Shown one piece after another: positions 28,714 through 36,823 of a DNA stretch of 64,000 bases. Origin of the DNA: Pseudoalteromonas flavipulchra NCIMB 2033 = ATCC BAA-314. GTDB lineage: Bacteria > Pseudomonadota > Gammaproteobacteria > Enterobacterales > Alteromonadaceae. Position 1 is the stretch's first letter. Every line of letters begins with the position of its first letter. The DNA lies in contig JWIH01000020.1 of NCBI GenBank assembly GCA_000814665.1, positions 248,001 through 312,000 on the forward strand, written 5' to 3'. The translations under genes were made by a program, and so were the position numbers. Below the pieces are notes generated by a model. The model worked only from the letters and a program-made list of their open reading frames with translations. It searched no databases and was not told where the DNA came from.

Positions 28714-28815
28714 ATGAAGTTATCCAAAGCACAATTTAAGTTGTATCTCCATAAGCTATTAACGTCTTTAGCCGTTGTACTAATTATTAGCAAAGGCATC
28801 GTCTACTTTGGGTAG
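28714..28815 (+). CDS. Possible 33-residue membrane peptide
   Basis: A short open frame in the 614-base stretch 28521-29134. It starts MKLSKAQFKLYLHK and continues with a single hydrophobic helix (about 15-25) before SKGIVYFG. No convincing Shine-Dalgarno precedes it. The rest of the stretch is AT-rich and I see no other gene in it. Confidence 0.22.
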   Translation: MKLSKAQFKLYLHKLLTSLAVVLIISKGIVYFG

Positions 28816-29134
28816 GAATTATAAAATAAAAAATTAGCTCTTAACTAAGTGTTTACAGTTGGTGCTCTACAGATCAACAATAGTAGAGAGAAGATCTTTA
28901 AAGATTAAGCTCACAGTACTTTTGTAGTTGAAGATATTTTAGCTGCAAATAAGATGGTAGATGTGGTCTTGCAAATTATGTTTTCATGCGAGATCTGCAT
29001 ACCGTAGCGTGGCCTTCTAACACTTAAACAATCCATGTCATTGTTGTAGGAGAAATTCTCTAGATACGACTCAATAACGTATTGATTGAAACTGTTGATG
29101 AAGGGACGCATTTTATGACTAAAAGGAAATCTCT

Positions 29135-29662
29135 ATGTTTAAAAAGATACTACTTCCAATCGCTGCAACTATGTTTTGTATTAGTGCGGCTAACGCCCTA
29201 ACTCCACTAGAGGACCGTGCTCGAGTTTCTAGGATGAATGCCGATTTGCTGTTGCCTGATGGTTCTACATTAAATGTAGACGTGTCATTCGATTGTGGTA
29301 GCGACTATAAAAATACGGCGCTTATGGTGATGAGTGATTCTGGAGCTCAGCTATTAGCGGCAGCCTACACACATTTATATGGTGTTGAAGCCGGCGAAGC
29401 GGTAATGCATTCTTGGAATAATAAAAAGAATGAATCTGATCCTCGTAAACCGACCTATTTGTTTGTACTTGCTGAGCGTGAAAAGCAATTTGATTGGGAA
29501 AAATCAAAAGGTGATAATCAAAAACTTAACAAAGGCTTAAAGAGTGTTACAATGGAGCGTAATATAGTTGATAAAACGGCATCTGGAGAAACTAAGAACG
29601 ATTTGCCTATCGTCGTAGCGGGTTGTGGTGTAAGAGATCACAATGCGTACGAGGTCAACTAG
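29135..29662 (+). CDS. Hypothetical secreted protein (175 aa)
   Basis: Not recognised. A clear signal peptide (MFKKILLPIAATMFCISAANA, cleavage about residue 21) leads a mature protein of about 150 residues. It has two widely spaced cysteines (in FDCGSDYK and VVAGCGVRD) that may form a disulfide, and a charged middle part (REKQFDWEKSKGDNQ). AAGGAAA precedes the ATG. It lies 39 bases before the propeller sensor kinase on the same strand, so cotranscription is possible. Confidence 0.7.
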   Translation: MFKKILLPIAATMFCISAANALTPLEDRARVSRMNADLLLPDGSTLNVDVSFDCGSDYKNTALMVMSDSGAQLLAAAYTHLYGVEAGEAVMHSWNNKKNESDPRKPTYLFVLAEREKQFDWEKSKGDNQKLNKGLKSVTMERNIVDKTASGETKNDLPIVVAGCGVRDHNAYEVN

Positions 29663-29701
29663 GAAGTAAGGCCAGCTCTTGTGGTTGGCCGTATTTAATG
29701 A

Positions 29702-32410
29702 ATGGATTGTTTCATGCGTATCTTCGTATTTTTATTTCTTACTGCCCTTTCATTGCAGTTACAAGCGTTCCAATTTGAACATCTAAATGGCGTCGTTCAT
29801 GACTCAAACGATAACTTTTATTTGTCCTCGCACAATGGAGTATATAGATACGATGGTCGTCATTTTCTTCCTTTAAGTAAAGCTGCTGGATTACCAAGCG
29901 GTTTAGTTCGTGATATTAAACTGCAACATAAAACTTTGTTTTCTTTGTACTCTAATGGTGACGTTTGGATCACGGATCTAACAAGTCTAGAATCTAAAAA
30001 AATAGCGTCTGTGGAAGCGACAAAACTTGCCTTAACAAACTCATCGCTTTTCACTTTAGGAAAATATGATGTTAAAAGGATTGATCTTGATTCTGGAGTA
30101 GTTAGTACAATATACAGCAGTTCAAGCCGAGTTTTAGACATTGACGCGTTTGCAAACTTAGCCTACCTAATGACCAGAGATGGTGTGTTTATAGTACAAG
30201 ATGGTGTGATTAAAACTGTTGAAGCACTAAGCATTGATAACGGAAATTTAGCGGCAACACCACATGGCGTTGTTTATTTCGTTAATAATAGGATAAGTTA
30301 CTACTCTACCCTACAGCAGCAGCTTATCTCTAATATGGAAATACACAATGCTGATAATATCGTGTTTGCTTCCCCCTATTTTATCTACTTTACAGATAAC
30401 GAAAGTGTCAATGAAATCACACTCACAGACCTAAATATTACGAGAACCGGTATTAATACTAAGAAGAAAAACTACAGCAAGTTACATGTAGATGGTAAAA
30501 ATCGGGTGTGGGGTTTAAGTCTAAACACATTCGAACCTATCGAAGTTGGTCTTAAGTCTTCTGAGTTGTCGTTAGGGTCTAAATACAACGTACTTGAAGG
30601 CGTTGCTGGAAAATTGTGGGTTGGCACTACAAAAGGCATTTTTCAAAAGGCCGACAGAAATCATTTTGAGCCATTAACTTGGTTAAATAATCAAATATCT
30701 GCACAGGCATTTGAGGTCACGGCCTTTCAACTATTCAATCGCGGTCTCGCGATAGGAACCAATGTGGGTACCTATTTTGTGGATTTTGCAAGTAAGAAGG
30801 TAACAAAAGTCCATGATGATTATGTACTAAATTTTTCAGTGATCGATAATAATTTGCATATCGCAACAAATGGTTATGGGGTTGTGGAAGTTGATTCACA
30901 CTTAGAATTGATAGTAGATAAAAAGCTTAGACAATTGCTTCCTAGTTTAGAAGTTTTAGACATTAATCATAGTGGGAACTATATCTATGCAAGCACCAAA
31001 CAAGGGTTGTTGGTTGTTGATACACAAGACTGGACGCACCGTCTATTTGAAGACGGTGTAGTTGTCACTGACAGTTTTGTTACAGAGGAAGGCCTATTTG
31101 CAGCGACTTATGGAAAAGGTGTCTGGTTTAAACCCAATAGTGGAGTTTGGCAAAAGTTAAGCTCACCAAATTTTGTTAAGGAGTTTGTGGAGTTTAATGA
31201 CAATTTGTATTTAGCGACCAACAATGGTGTCCACATTATAGAAAGAGGCGCGGATCATACAAAATTGGTACCTGGAACAAAAGCGCACTCTTTTACGATA
31301 GGAAGTCTTAAGGTTCTGGGCGACAAGCTTTATGCTGCCAGTTCAGATTTTATATTTGAGCTGACAACGGCACCTTCAGTCGATCTTTATGCTCCAAAGG
31401 TAACAAGTGTCACTCTGGATGGTAAAACCTATTTGGAGTTTTCTGAACTGGTTAGTCAGCATCCAGCTATTGAAATAACGATTAGTGACTACAATTTTGT
31501 AGATCAGCATGTCAACTCGTTTGAAGCAAACATAAACGATACTGGATGGCAAAAATTGTTAGCTGCAGGAATCCAACTTAGCAATCTAAAGCCAGGAGGA
31601 TACGATATTTTATTTAGGGTTGAGAATAAGGGACGCTTCAGTGATGTTACGGCGCTGACTTTTAACGTGGCTGCGCCATGGTATTCAACACCTTTAGCTA
31701 TTTCAATGTATGCTGCTTTGGTCTTTATCCTAGTAATTGCGATTTCTGTGTATATATATATTTGGGTGCAGAGTTTTCATAAAGTTTTCAGGAATAATCA
31801 ACGCCAATACCAAAAAGAAGACTTGAGTGATGCTGTCCTTAAAGTTGCCGAGGCTAAAAAGTTGTGTAGCGGCAATGACATTATGATTTCAGAAGGTTTA
31901 GACAAACTCGACCAAGCACTTTTGAAGCTCGAACCACTGGCACGAGGTCATGCGGCACTTGGAAAAGAAAAACTGAGCGTTGCTATCGGTATGTTGCAGG
32001 CTCATTGCTCATATATGAGTGATATGGAGCTTAATTTCAATATTTCTATTGGTGAGACACAACTTAAAAAACAGTTGGAAAAAGATATTTACAGTGTAAC
32101 CTACCATTGTATTGATAATGCGCTTAAACACTCAAAAGCAACGCAACTCAGCCTGTCCATTAGTAAACAACAAGATCAAATTCACGTAATTATTTCTGAT
32201 AATGGCAAGGGAATGGCGCTTTATTCACGACTTCATTTCGGATTAGGGATATATACCATAAAACAAATTGCGAAAAGCTATAAAGCCAAGTTGAGTATTA
32301 AAAGCTCAAAAAAAGGAACTGCTATTCGCTTTGTGTTTCCTCTTTTAGAAATTGGCAGGCCGAGCAAAGAAGAAATTCAAAAAGAGGTTTTAGAGAGAAT
32401 GAAGGATTAG
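29702..32410 (+). CDS. Propeller-type sensor kinase-like protein with Y_Y_Y domain
   Basis: A 902-residue membrane sensor. After a signal peptide (about 5-22) come beta-propeller repeats (about 25-560) of the Reg_prop style, for example DSNDNFYLSSHNGVYRYDG and KLWVGTTKGIF. A Y_Y_Y domain follows (about 585-657), one membrane helix (664-688) and a HATPase domain (about 780-885) with YHCIDNALKHSKA, DNGKGM and FGLGIYTIKQI, closest to the NarX/HisKA_3 group. The 690-780 linker lacks the usual ELHD-type phospho-accepting histidine, and no response regulator is adjacent. Such proteins often sense polysaccharide breakdown products. The true start may be the ATG at 29714. Confidence 0.82.
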   Translation: MDCFMRIFVFLFLTALSLQLQAFQFEHLNGVVHDSNDNFYLSSHNGVYRYDGRHFLPLSKAAGLPSGLVRDIKLQHKTLFSLYSNGDVWITDLTSLESKKIASVEATKLALTNSSLFTLGKYDVKRIDLDSGVVSTIYSSSSRVLDIDAFANLAYLMTRDGVFIVQDGVIKTVEALSIDNGNLAATPHGVVYFVNNRISYYSTLQQQLISNMEIHNADNIVFASPYFIYFTDNESVNEITLTDLNITRTGINTKKKNYSKLHVDGKNRVWGLSLNTFEPIEVGLKSSELSLGSKYNVLEGVAGKLWVGTTKGIFQKADRNHFEPLTWLNNQISAQAFEVTAFQLFNRGLAIGTNVGTYFVDFASKKVTKVHDDYVLNFSVIDNNLHIATNGYGVVEVDSHLELIVDKKLRQLLPSLEVLDINHSGNYIYASTKQGLLVVDTQDWTHRLFEDGVVVTDSFVTEEGLFAATYGKGVWFKPNSGVWQKLSSPNFVKEFVEFNDNLYLATNNGVHIIERGADHTKLVPGTKAHSFTIGSLKVLGDKLYAASSDFIFELTTAPSVDLYAPKVTSVTLDGKTYLEFSELVSQHPAIEITISDYNFVDQHVNSFEANINDTGWQKLLAAGIQLSNLKPGGYDILFRVENKGRFSDVTALTFNVAAPWYSTPLAISMYAALVFILVIAISVYIYIWVQSFHKVFRNNQRQYQKEDLSDAVLKVAEAKKLCSGNDIMISEGLDKLDQALLKLEPLARGHAALGKEKLSVAIGMLQAHCSYMSDMELNFNISIGETQLKKQLEKDIYSVTYHCIDNALKHSKATQLSLSISKQQDQIHVIISDNGKGMALYSRLHFGLGIYTIKQIAKSYKAKLSIKSSKKGTAIRFVFPLLEIGRPSKEEIQKEVLERMKD

Positions 32411-32533
32411 ACACGCTAACCAGTCTTTTTATCTTACTGATTTTATATGTCTTGGAAGTATCAAAGCGGCTTCGCTAAGGTCTTTACAAACTTAATCTTC
32501 TAATATAAAACAATCAACTACTTTAGCTATAAA

Positions 32534-32557
32534 CAAAAAAGCGAGGATTCCCCTCGC
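32534..32557 (-). terminator. Terminator after the DUF642-like gene
   Basis: GCGAGG/CCTCGC stem (32541-32557) with six T following on the minus strand, about 20 bases after the stop of the 32577 gene. Confidence 0.75.
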
Positions 32558-32576
32558 CTTGCTTAATTAGATAGAC

Positions 32577-33809
32577 CTATTCGCAGTAATTAGCTACATA
32601 CGTTAAGTCGTTGATGTGCTCTGGGCCATCCATAACAAAGGTCGCTTGTGCCGTATTTGGATTCAATGTGTAGATCTTCGCATCTTCACCTGAATTACGA
32701 CCAGACACGTATAATGTGCCGTCAGAGCTTACTGCTAAACCTGAAGCCCAATTTACACCATGCTCGCCAACAAGATCTAAAGTCATGTCGCCTTTATCTA
32801 GCGTGTAAAGTGCTTTACCTGTTAGTACGTAAATCATGTTTGTATCTGCTGAATATGCGATATCACCATGTGAGAAATCATCACCTGCATAGCTTAGTTT
32901 ACCAAGTACTGTTTTTGCACCTGTTTGCATGTCAAACTCATATAGATAAGTTTTGCTGCTTGCAAGTAATTTAGTACCGTCTGGCGTTACTGCTGAACGG
33001 TATAATGGCCATGAAACCGCATTAGCAGCTAGAGTCTGTTCTGCACTATCTAGTGAAACTTTCCAAAGTGATGAAGCTTTAGATGCACTGTCGTTTTGTT
33101 CCATAAAGTAAAGTGCGCCATTGTGCGCAGCAATATTTGAGGCTGTGTTAGCGACGCCGTCAACGTATGCATAGGTACCATTTACCATGTCAAATTTATA
33201 AACATAGCTATTGCTGTTTTCACCAAAGTTATTGATGCCATACACGCCTAATTTACAAGTTACTGGCGGCTCTGGAGGTGTAACTTCCTCCTCTTCTGTC
33301 ACGACGATGTTGTCTAATAACGCACCATATGAGTCAGAAGTACCTAAACCCTGAAAACGTAACTGTGTCGAACTACCTGTTGCTTCAACAGTATACTCGT
33401 ACTTTGTCCAGCCACGAGTCGTTGCATTCATCGTCACTAGTGTATTATCGCCAAACCATGCACGTGCGCGATTAGTTGAATCATTGTTTATCACTCGAGG
33501 TGAGTAATAAAAACTCACTTTATACTTCTTACCAGCCGTTGTTGGGATATTCTGGTAGATTGTATAATTTGCAGTCGAGTCAAGCTCTAGATATTGATTG
33601 CCATCTTGAGGCACGGCAATACCAAGGCTTTGCTTTTGAATTTCGAATTTGGCACCTTCTCTGCTCCAACCTTGGAGATTGTCAAATAACGCCCAATCAC
33701 CAGAAATATTGTCTGATGTTTCAAATGAGCCGTTAACGACTAAATTGTCGGCAGCACTTGCTGTACCAATAACTGACATTAACGCCAAGGTTGCAAAGTT
33801 AAGTTTCAT
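32577..33809 (-). CDS. Secreted DUF642-like / beta-propeller protein
   Basis: A secreted protein of 410 residues. The signal peptide runs MKLNFATLALMSVIGTASA. The mature N-terminus (about 20-180) starts NLVVNGSFET and contains WSREGAKFEIQ and YTIYQNIPTTAGKKYKVSFYY, a galactose-binding-like jelly roll of the DUF642/CBM type. An acidic-proline linker (EEEEVTPPEPPV) leads to a C-terminal domain with repeated motifs such as SALYTLDKG- and TLYVSGRNSG-like strands, probably a beta-propeller. I start it at the ATG at 33809 because GGAG lies six bases upstream, rather than at the GTG at 33815. A surface or carbohydrate-binding role is inferred. Confidence 0.75.
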   Translation of the reverse strand: MKLNFATLALMSVIGTASAADNLVVNGSFETSDNISGDWALFDNLQGWSREGAKFEIQKQSLGIAVPQDGNQYLELDSTANYTIYQNIPTTAGKKYKVSFYYSPRVINNDSTNRARAWFGDNTLVTMNATTRGWTKYEYTVEATGSSTQLRFQGLGTSDSYGALLDNIVVTEEEEVTPPEPPVTCKLGVYGINNFGENSNSYVYKFDMVNGTYAYVDGVANTASNIAAHNGALYFMEQNDSASKASSLWKVSLDSAEQTLAANAVSWPLYRSAVTPDGTKLLASSKTYLYEFDMQTGAKTVLGKLSYAGDDFSHGDIAYSADTNMIYVLTGKALYTLDKGDMTLDLVGEHGVNWASGLAVSSDGTLYVSGRNSGEDAKIYTLNPNTAQATFVMDGPEHINDLTYVANYCE

Positions 33810-33829
33810 AGCCACTCCAATAAAATAGA

Positions 33830-33858
33830 GTTAATGTAAATTTTTTGTTTACATTAAC
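33830..33858. promoter_or_regulatory. TyrR-like inverted repeat upstream of the DUF642-like gene
   Basis: Perfect 11-base arms GTTAATGTAAA and TTTACATTAAC with a seven-base T-rich spacer, 21 bases before the start codon. The core TGTAAA-N7-TTTACA is close to the TyrR box (which has N6). It could be an operator or, on RNA, a hairpin. Confidence 0.45.
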
Positions 33859-34062
33859 ATCACTTAATATACTACCATTGTCGTATTTTTTAAGTTGGCG
33901 GTCAATGAATAACCGAAAAACCAGATTTTATGATGTTTTACGTCTCTAAACAGGTTTTTAAATTGATACTTTAGTATTGTTTTTGTGGCGTGAAAAATAG
34001 GTGTTGAAACCTATCCATTATTTTGACTGAAGCTTAGGTTACGTATAACAAGGTCATTAAAG

Positions 34063-35085
34063 CTAGTGGTTAATGGTACATCTAAGAATGTTTGTTTGAT
34101 TGCAGTAATGAAAGTCTAAGTAGTAGCTATCCTCGGAGGGCGCCTGGCCAAGCGCTATCGTATTATAAAGCAATTCCGCTCCTTTTCGGCCCATTTCATA
34201 GGGGTTTTGGCCAATATTGATTGTTGAAAGTCCCTTTTCCAAAGCTTTAAGTTGCATCTCTTCTGTATCTGCGGAAATGATCACTGTATTGTTATTTTTG
34301 ATCTTCTCTTTGTATGGCAATACGCGTTCAATATAATTAGAGTGAAATTGGGCGAAGCCTGCTACAGCAATAAAAATCGGGGGATTTTCATAACTTAGCA
34401 AGGTCAATAGTTGGCTTATCGCATCTTCTCGTTTACCCATAGTATAAAGTGGGCATCGTTCGTACTCTTGCCACCCCTGTTTGAGATCATTTTCTGTTTT
34501 TGTAAGATTGTCTATTGTATGTGTAGAAAGAGCATATCTAACGCCTTTAATTCTTTTATCTAAATTAGGTGTTGAGTGATGACCTGTTTGAATACAAAAC
34601 GATTGAAGCGCAGCCTTTTTATAAGGCTTGGCGGCTTCTCCTAGTGCAACACCAAATGCAAAGTTATCGGTTCCTACATAGGCGAGACGGTAATCTTTAT
34701 GCTCTGTTAAAAGGTCAGAGTCAAAAGTGATCACTGGGATCTTCAATTGCTTCGCCTTTTTGAGTGAACGTGACACGAGATAGTTTGAATCGGTAGTTGA
34801 TATTAATAAACCGTCTACCTTTTCATTCAATAGTTCGTTAATAATAAGGCTTTGCGTTCTAAAATCTTGATAGTCGTCCGCACCATCGTAGATACATTCT
34901 ACATTTGGATGTTGTTTGGCAAAGTCTACACACCCTTTATACGATTGTTCATAAAAGGTGTCATTTTTAGTTTTGCCTACAACCGCAATGGTTATTTTCG
35001 CTTGTGTACTTTGACTCACTATCGCAAACAATATTAGTCCAAATACCAAGGCACAACGGGAGAATAGATTTTCCTTTAACTTCAT
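34063..35085 (-). CDS. Orphan periplasmic binding protein (sugar type)
   Basis: A 340-residue exported protein: signal peptide (about 1-29, ending SQSTQA) and a type-1 binding fold with ITIAVVGKTKNDTFYEQSYKG, DGLLISTTDSNYLV, VITFDSD and GQNPYEMGRKGAELLY, like ribose/galactose-type binding proteins. No permease or ATPase is near. The upstream neighbour on the same strand is a LysR regulator, 90 bases away. The protein could report an external ligand to a sensor; the ligand is unknown. Confidence 0.8.
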   Translation of the reverse strand: MKLKENLFSRCALVFGLILFAIVSQSTQAKITIAVVGKTKNDTFYEQSYKGCVDFAKQHPNVECIYDGADDYQDFRTQSLIINELLNEKVDGLLISTTDSNYLVSRSLKKAKQLKIPVITFDSDLLTEHKDYRLAYVGTDNFAFGVALGEAAKPYKKAALQSFCIQTGHHSTPNLDKRIKGVRYALSTHTIDNLTKTENDLKQGWQEYERCPLYTMGKREDAISQLLTLLSYENPPIFIAVAGFAQFHSNYIERVLPYKEKIKNNNTVIISADTEEMQLKALEKGLSTINIGQNPYEMGRKGAELLYNTIALGQAPSEDSYYLDFHYCNQTNILRCTINH

Positions 35086-35175
35086 GTTTAGAGTGAAATA
35101 ATTTTCTTAAACTACTGCAAGCATAACGTAGATTCTTAGTAACGCAAATGAGGACAACATTCCATCTGACGCTCA

Positions 35176-36063
35176 CTAGTGCATCGCAGCATTTTTCAAT
35201 ACAAATTGATGAGCATCCATATAGCTTTTAATAGCACTTTGCGCAATTCGTATCGTCGCGGGTACATCAGTACTACCTTTATGAATACAAAATACTTCCA
35301 CTTTTTCCAGCTCGAATTCGGGATCTACTCGCTCCAGGTTATGATTATTAAATGCGATGATTTCTGGCACTAACCCGATACCCAAACCGCTTTCAATGAG
35401 CCCTATTGTATCGCTAACGGAATTGGTTTTGTGATGTGCTTTGAATGAAAGCGGTTTAACGATATTTTGTGTGGTATGGATAAATTCATAATTTGTGACT
35501 TTACCTTCCCAAGAGTTTGCAATGTAAGGAGCGGTTGTGTCGTTAAATTCACTGTCCTTTGCTTTATACAGCACGTCTCTAAATGAACCAATATATTGCT
35601 GTGATTGCTCCACATCTGCGCTTTTTCCCACTCTAACAGCAAGATCTATCCCCCGCTCTACTAGATTGAGAGGGCGATCTTCATTAATTAAATTCAAGCG
35701 GATCTTAGGATGCGTTTTAATCAGCTTACATAGTGCAGGTGCAACGATGGTTTGCATCAAAGCATAGGATGTTGTCACTGTTAACTGTCCTGCAAGTACT
35801 AATTGCTTAGATCTTGCTTTTTCCCAAGCTAACTCTGATAAATGGCTGATTTCAAGGCAATACGCATAGAAGTCTTTACCAACGTTGGTCAATGATTGGC
35901 TTCGTGTGTTTCTGTATAATAGTGGTGTTCCTATCTCTTCTTCTAGTTTCTTGAGATGTTGGCTGATCACTGATTTAGACAAAGATAACTTCTCCGCGGC
36001 TTTGGTCAGTGATCCTGACTCTACCACCCCCTTAAATATCATCATTCTTCTTAGTTTGTTCAT
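35176..36063 (-). CDS. LysR family transcriptional regulator
   Basis: A LysR-type regulator of 295 residues: N-terminal winged helix (about 1-60) with FKGVVESGSLTKAAEKLSLS and VISQHLKKLEEEIG, then a two-lobed effector domain with GIDLAVRVGKSAD and LIESGLGIGLVPEI. I prefer the ATG at 36063, preceded by AGAGAAG, over an upstream GTG at 36081. It lies before the orphan binding protein and about 760 bases from the divergent toxin-like operon, so either could be its target. Confidence 0.88.
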   Translation of the reverse strand: MNKLRRMMIFKGVVESGSLTKAAEKLSLSKSVISQHLKKLEEEIGTPLLYRNTRSQSLTNVGKDFYAYCLEISHLSELAWEKARSKQLVLAGQLTVTTSYALMQTIVAPALCKLIKTHPKIRLNLINEDRPLNLVERGIDLAVRVGKSADVEQSQQYIGSFRDVLYKAKDSEFNDTTAPYIANSWEGKVTNYEFIHTTQNIVKPLSFKAHHKTNSVSDTIGLIESGLGIGLVPEIIAFNNHNLERVDPEFELEKVEVFCIHKGSTDVPATIRIAQSAIKSYMDAHQFVLKNAAMH

Positions 36064-36699
36064 TTTGACTTCTCTTTTCACGTTACTTTATAAGATAAAG
36101 ACCGCCACACCTAAATAAAATTACATAAATATTACATAAATTAAACATGTATTTTTAATAGTTATAAATGAAATGTACTTTATGGTCTATACCAAATTCA
36201 GCGTCACTTTCCCAACCTAGCTAAAAGTGGTTATTGATAATTTCCTTAATCGTTTTAGATGTAATCTTGTTTGAATTTTTAAGTCATTTAGATAACTTTA
36301 AGTGGTTGTGCTAACGGGCAGTTAATTTAATTCTTCTGACTAAGATCAGATGGTTGATAATAGATTGAATTTATTTTTTCAACAAAGAATGTGCGTCTCA
36401 TTTACAGCGGTAGAAACATTGAGTTCGATTTTATGAAACAATTTAATTGAGATTGAATTTTGAGCGAAAGTAGCTGTAAAAATAGACTGTTGACTATCTG
36501 TCTGTAACAAAACCCTCTACATCTATAGCTATGGATGGCTAGGTTGCAGCTCGTTTTTGTTAACTTTCGTTTACTTAATTTGTTATTTTGTAGATTGTAT
36601 GCCATGTTGTTTAGTGTTATTGAAAATGCAACTAAATCCCTCAATTTGTTAGAAAGTGTAGAAGTTCTTCCATTCTCATTGTCCCTATATCAATAATAT

Positions 36700-36741
36700 T
36701 AAAAGTACATTTGGTTAACATTTTAACTACATGCACTTTTA
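36700..36741 (+). promoter_or_regulatory. Extended inverted repeat upstream of toxin-like gene A
   Basis: Outer arms TAAAAGTACAT and ATGCACTTTTA pair at 10 of 11 positions; inner arms GTTAA and TTAAC pair again. The whole forms a 42-base cruciform or RNA hairpin that ends in T-rich sequence, so it could be an operator or an early terminator. Confidence 0.45.
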
Positions 36742-36746
36742 TCTTC

Positions 36747-36785
36747 AGTTGCATCTTTAGAGACCAAAAGAGGTCTAGTGCAACT
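36747..36785 (+). promoter_or_regulatory. Second leader hairpin upstream of toxin-like gene A
   Basis: Outer seven-base stem AGTTGCA/TGCAACT and inner stem AGACC/GGTCT with an A-rich loop, 38 bases before the ATG. If the transcript starts upstream, this folds in the 5' leader. Confidence 0.45.
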
Positions 36786-36823
36786 TAACAGTTAGAACAC
36801 CGATTGATTAAGGAATATGAAAG

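Larger units (their letters stand above)
36064..36823. other. Long AT-rich non-coding region before the toxin-like operon
   Basis: About 760 bases with no gene I can support. The only long frame (36402-36644, minus, TTG start) shows no family features. The right end holds two strong inverted repeats, listed separately. The length and AT richness suggest several promoters or binding of silencing proteins; this is an inference. Confidence 0.5.

Noticed and set aside
28911..29111. 66-residue minus-strand frame before the 29135 gene
   Set aside because: No signal, membrane or family pattern and it covers the promoter region of the next gene.
36402..36644. 80-residue minus-strand frame before the toxin-like operon
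   Set aside because: TTG start, no Shine-Dalgarno, no domain-like pattern; probably chance in AT-rich DNA.
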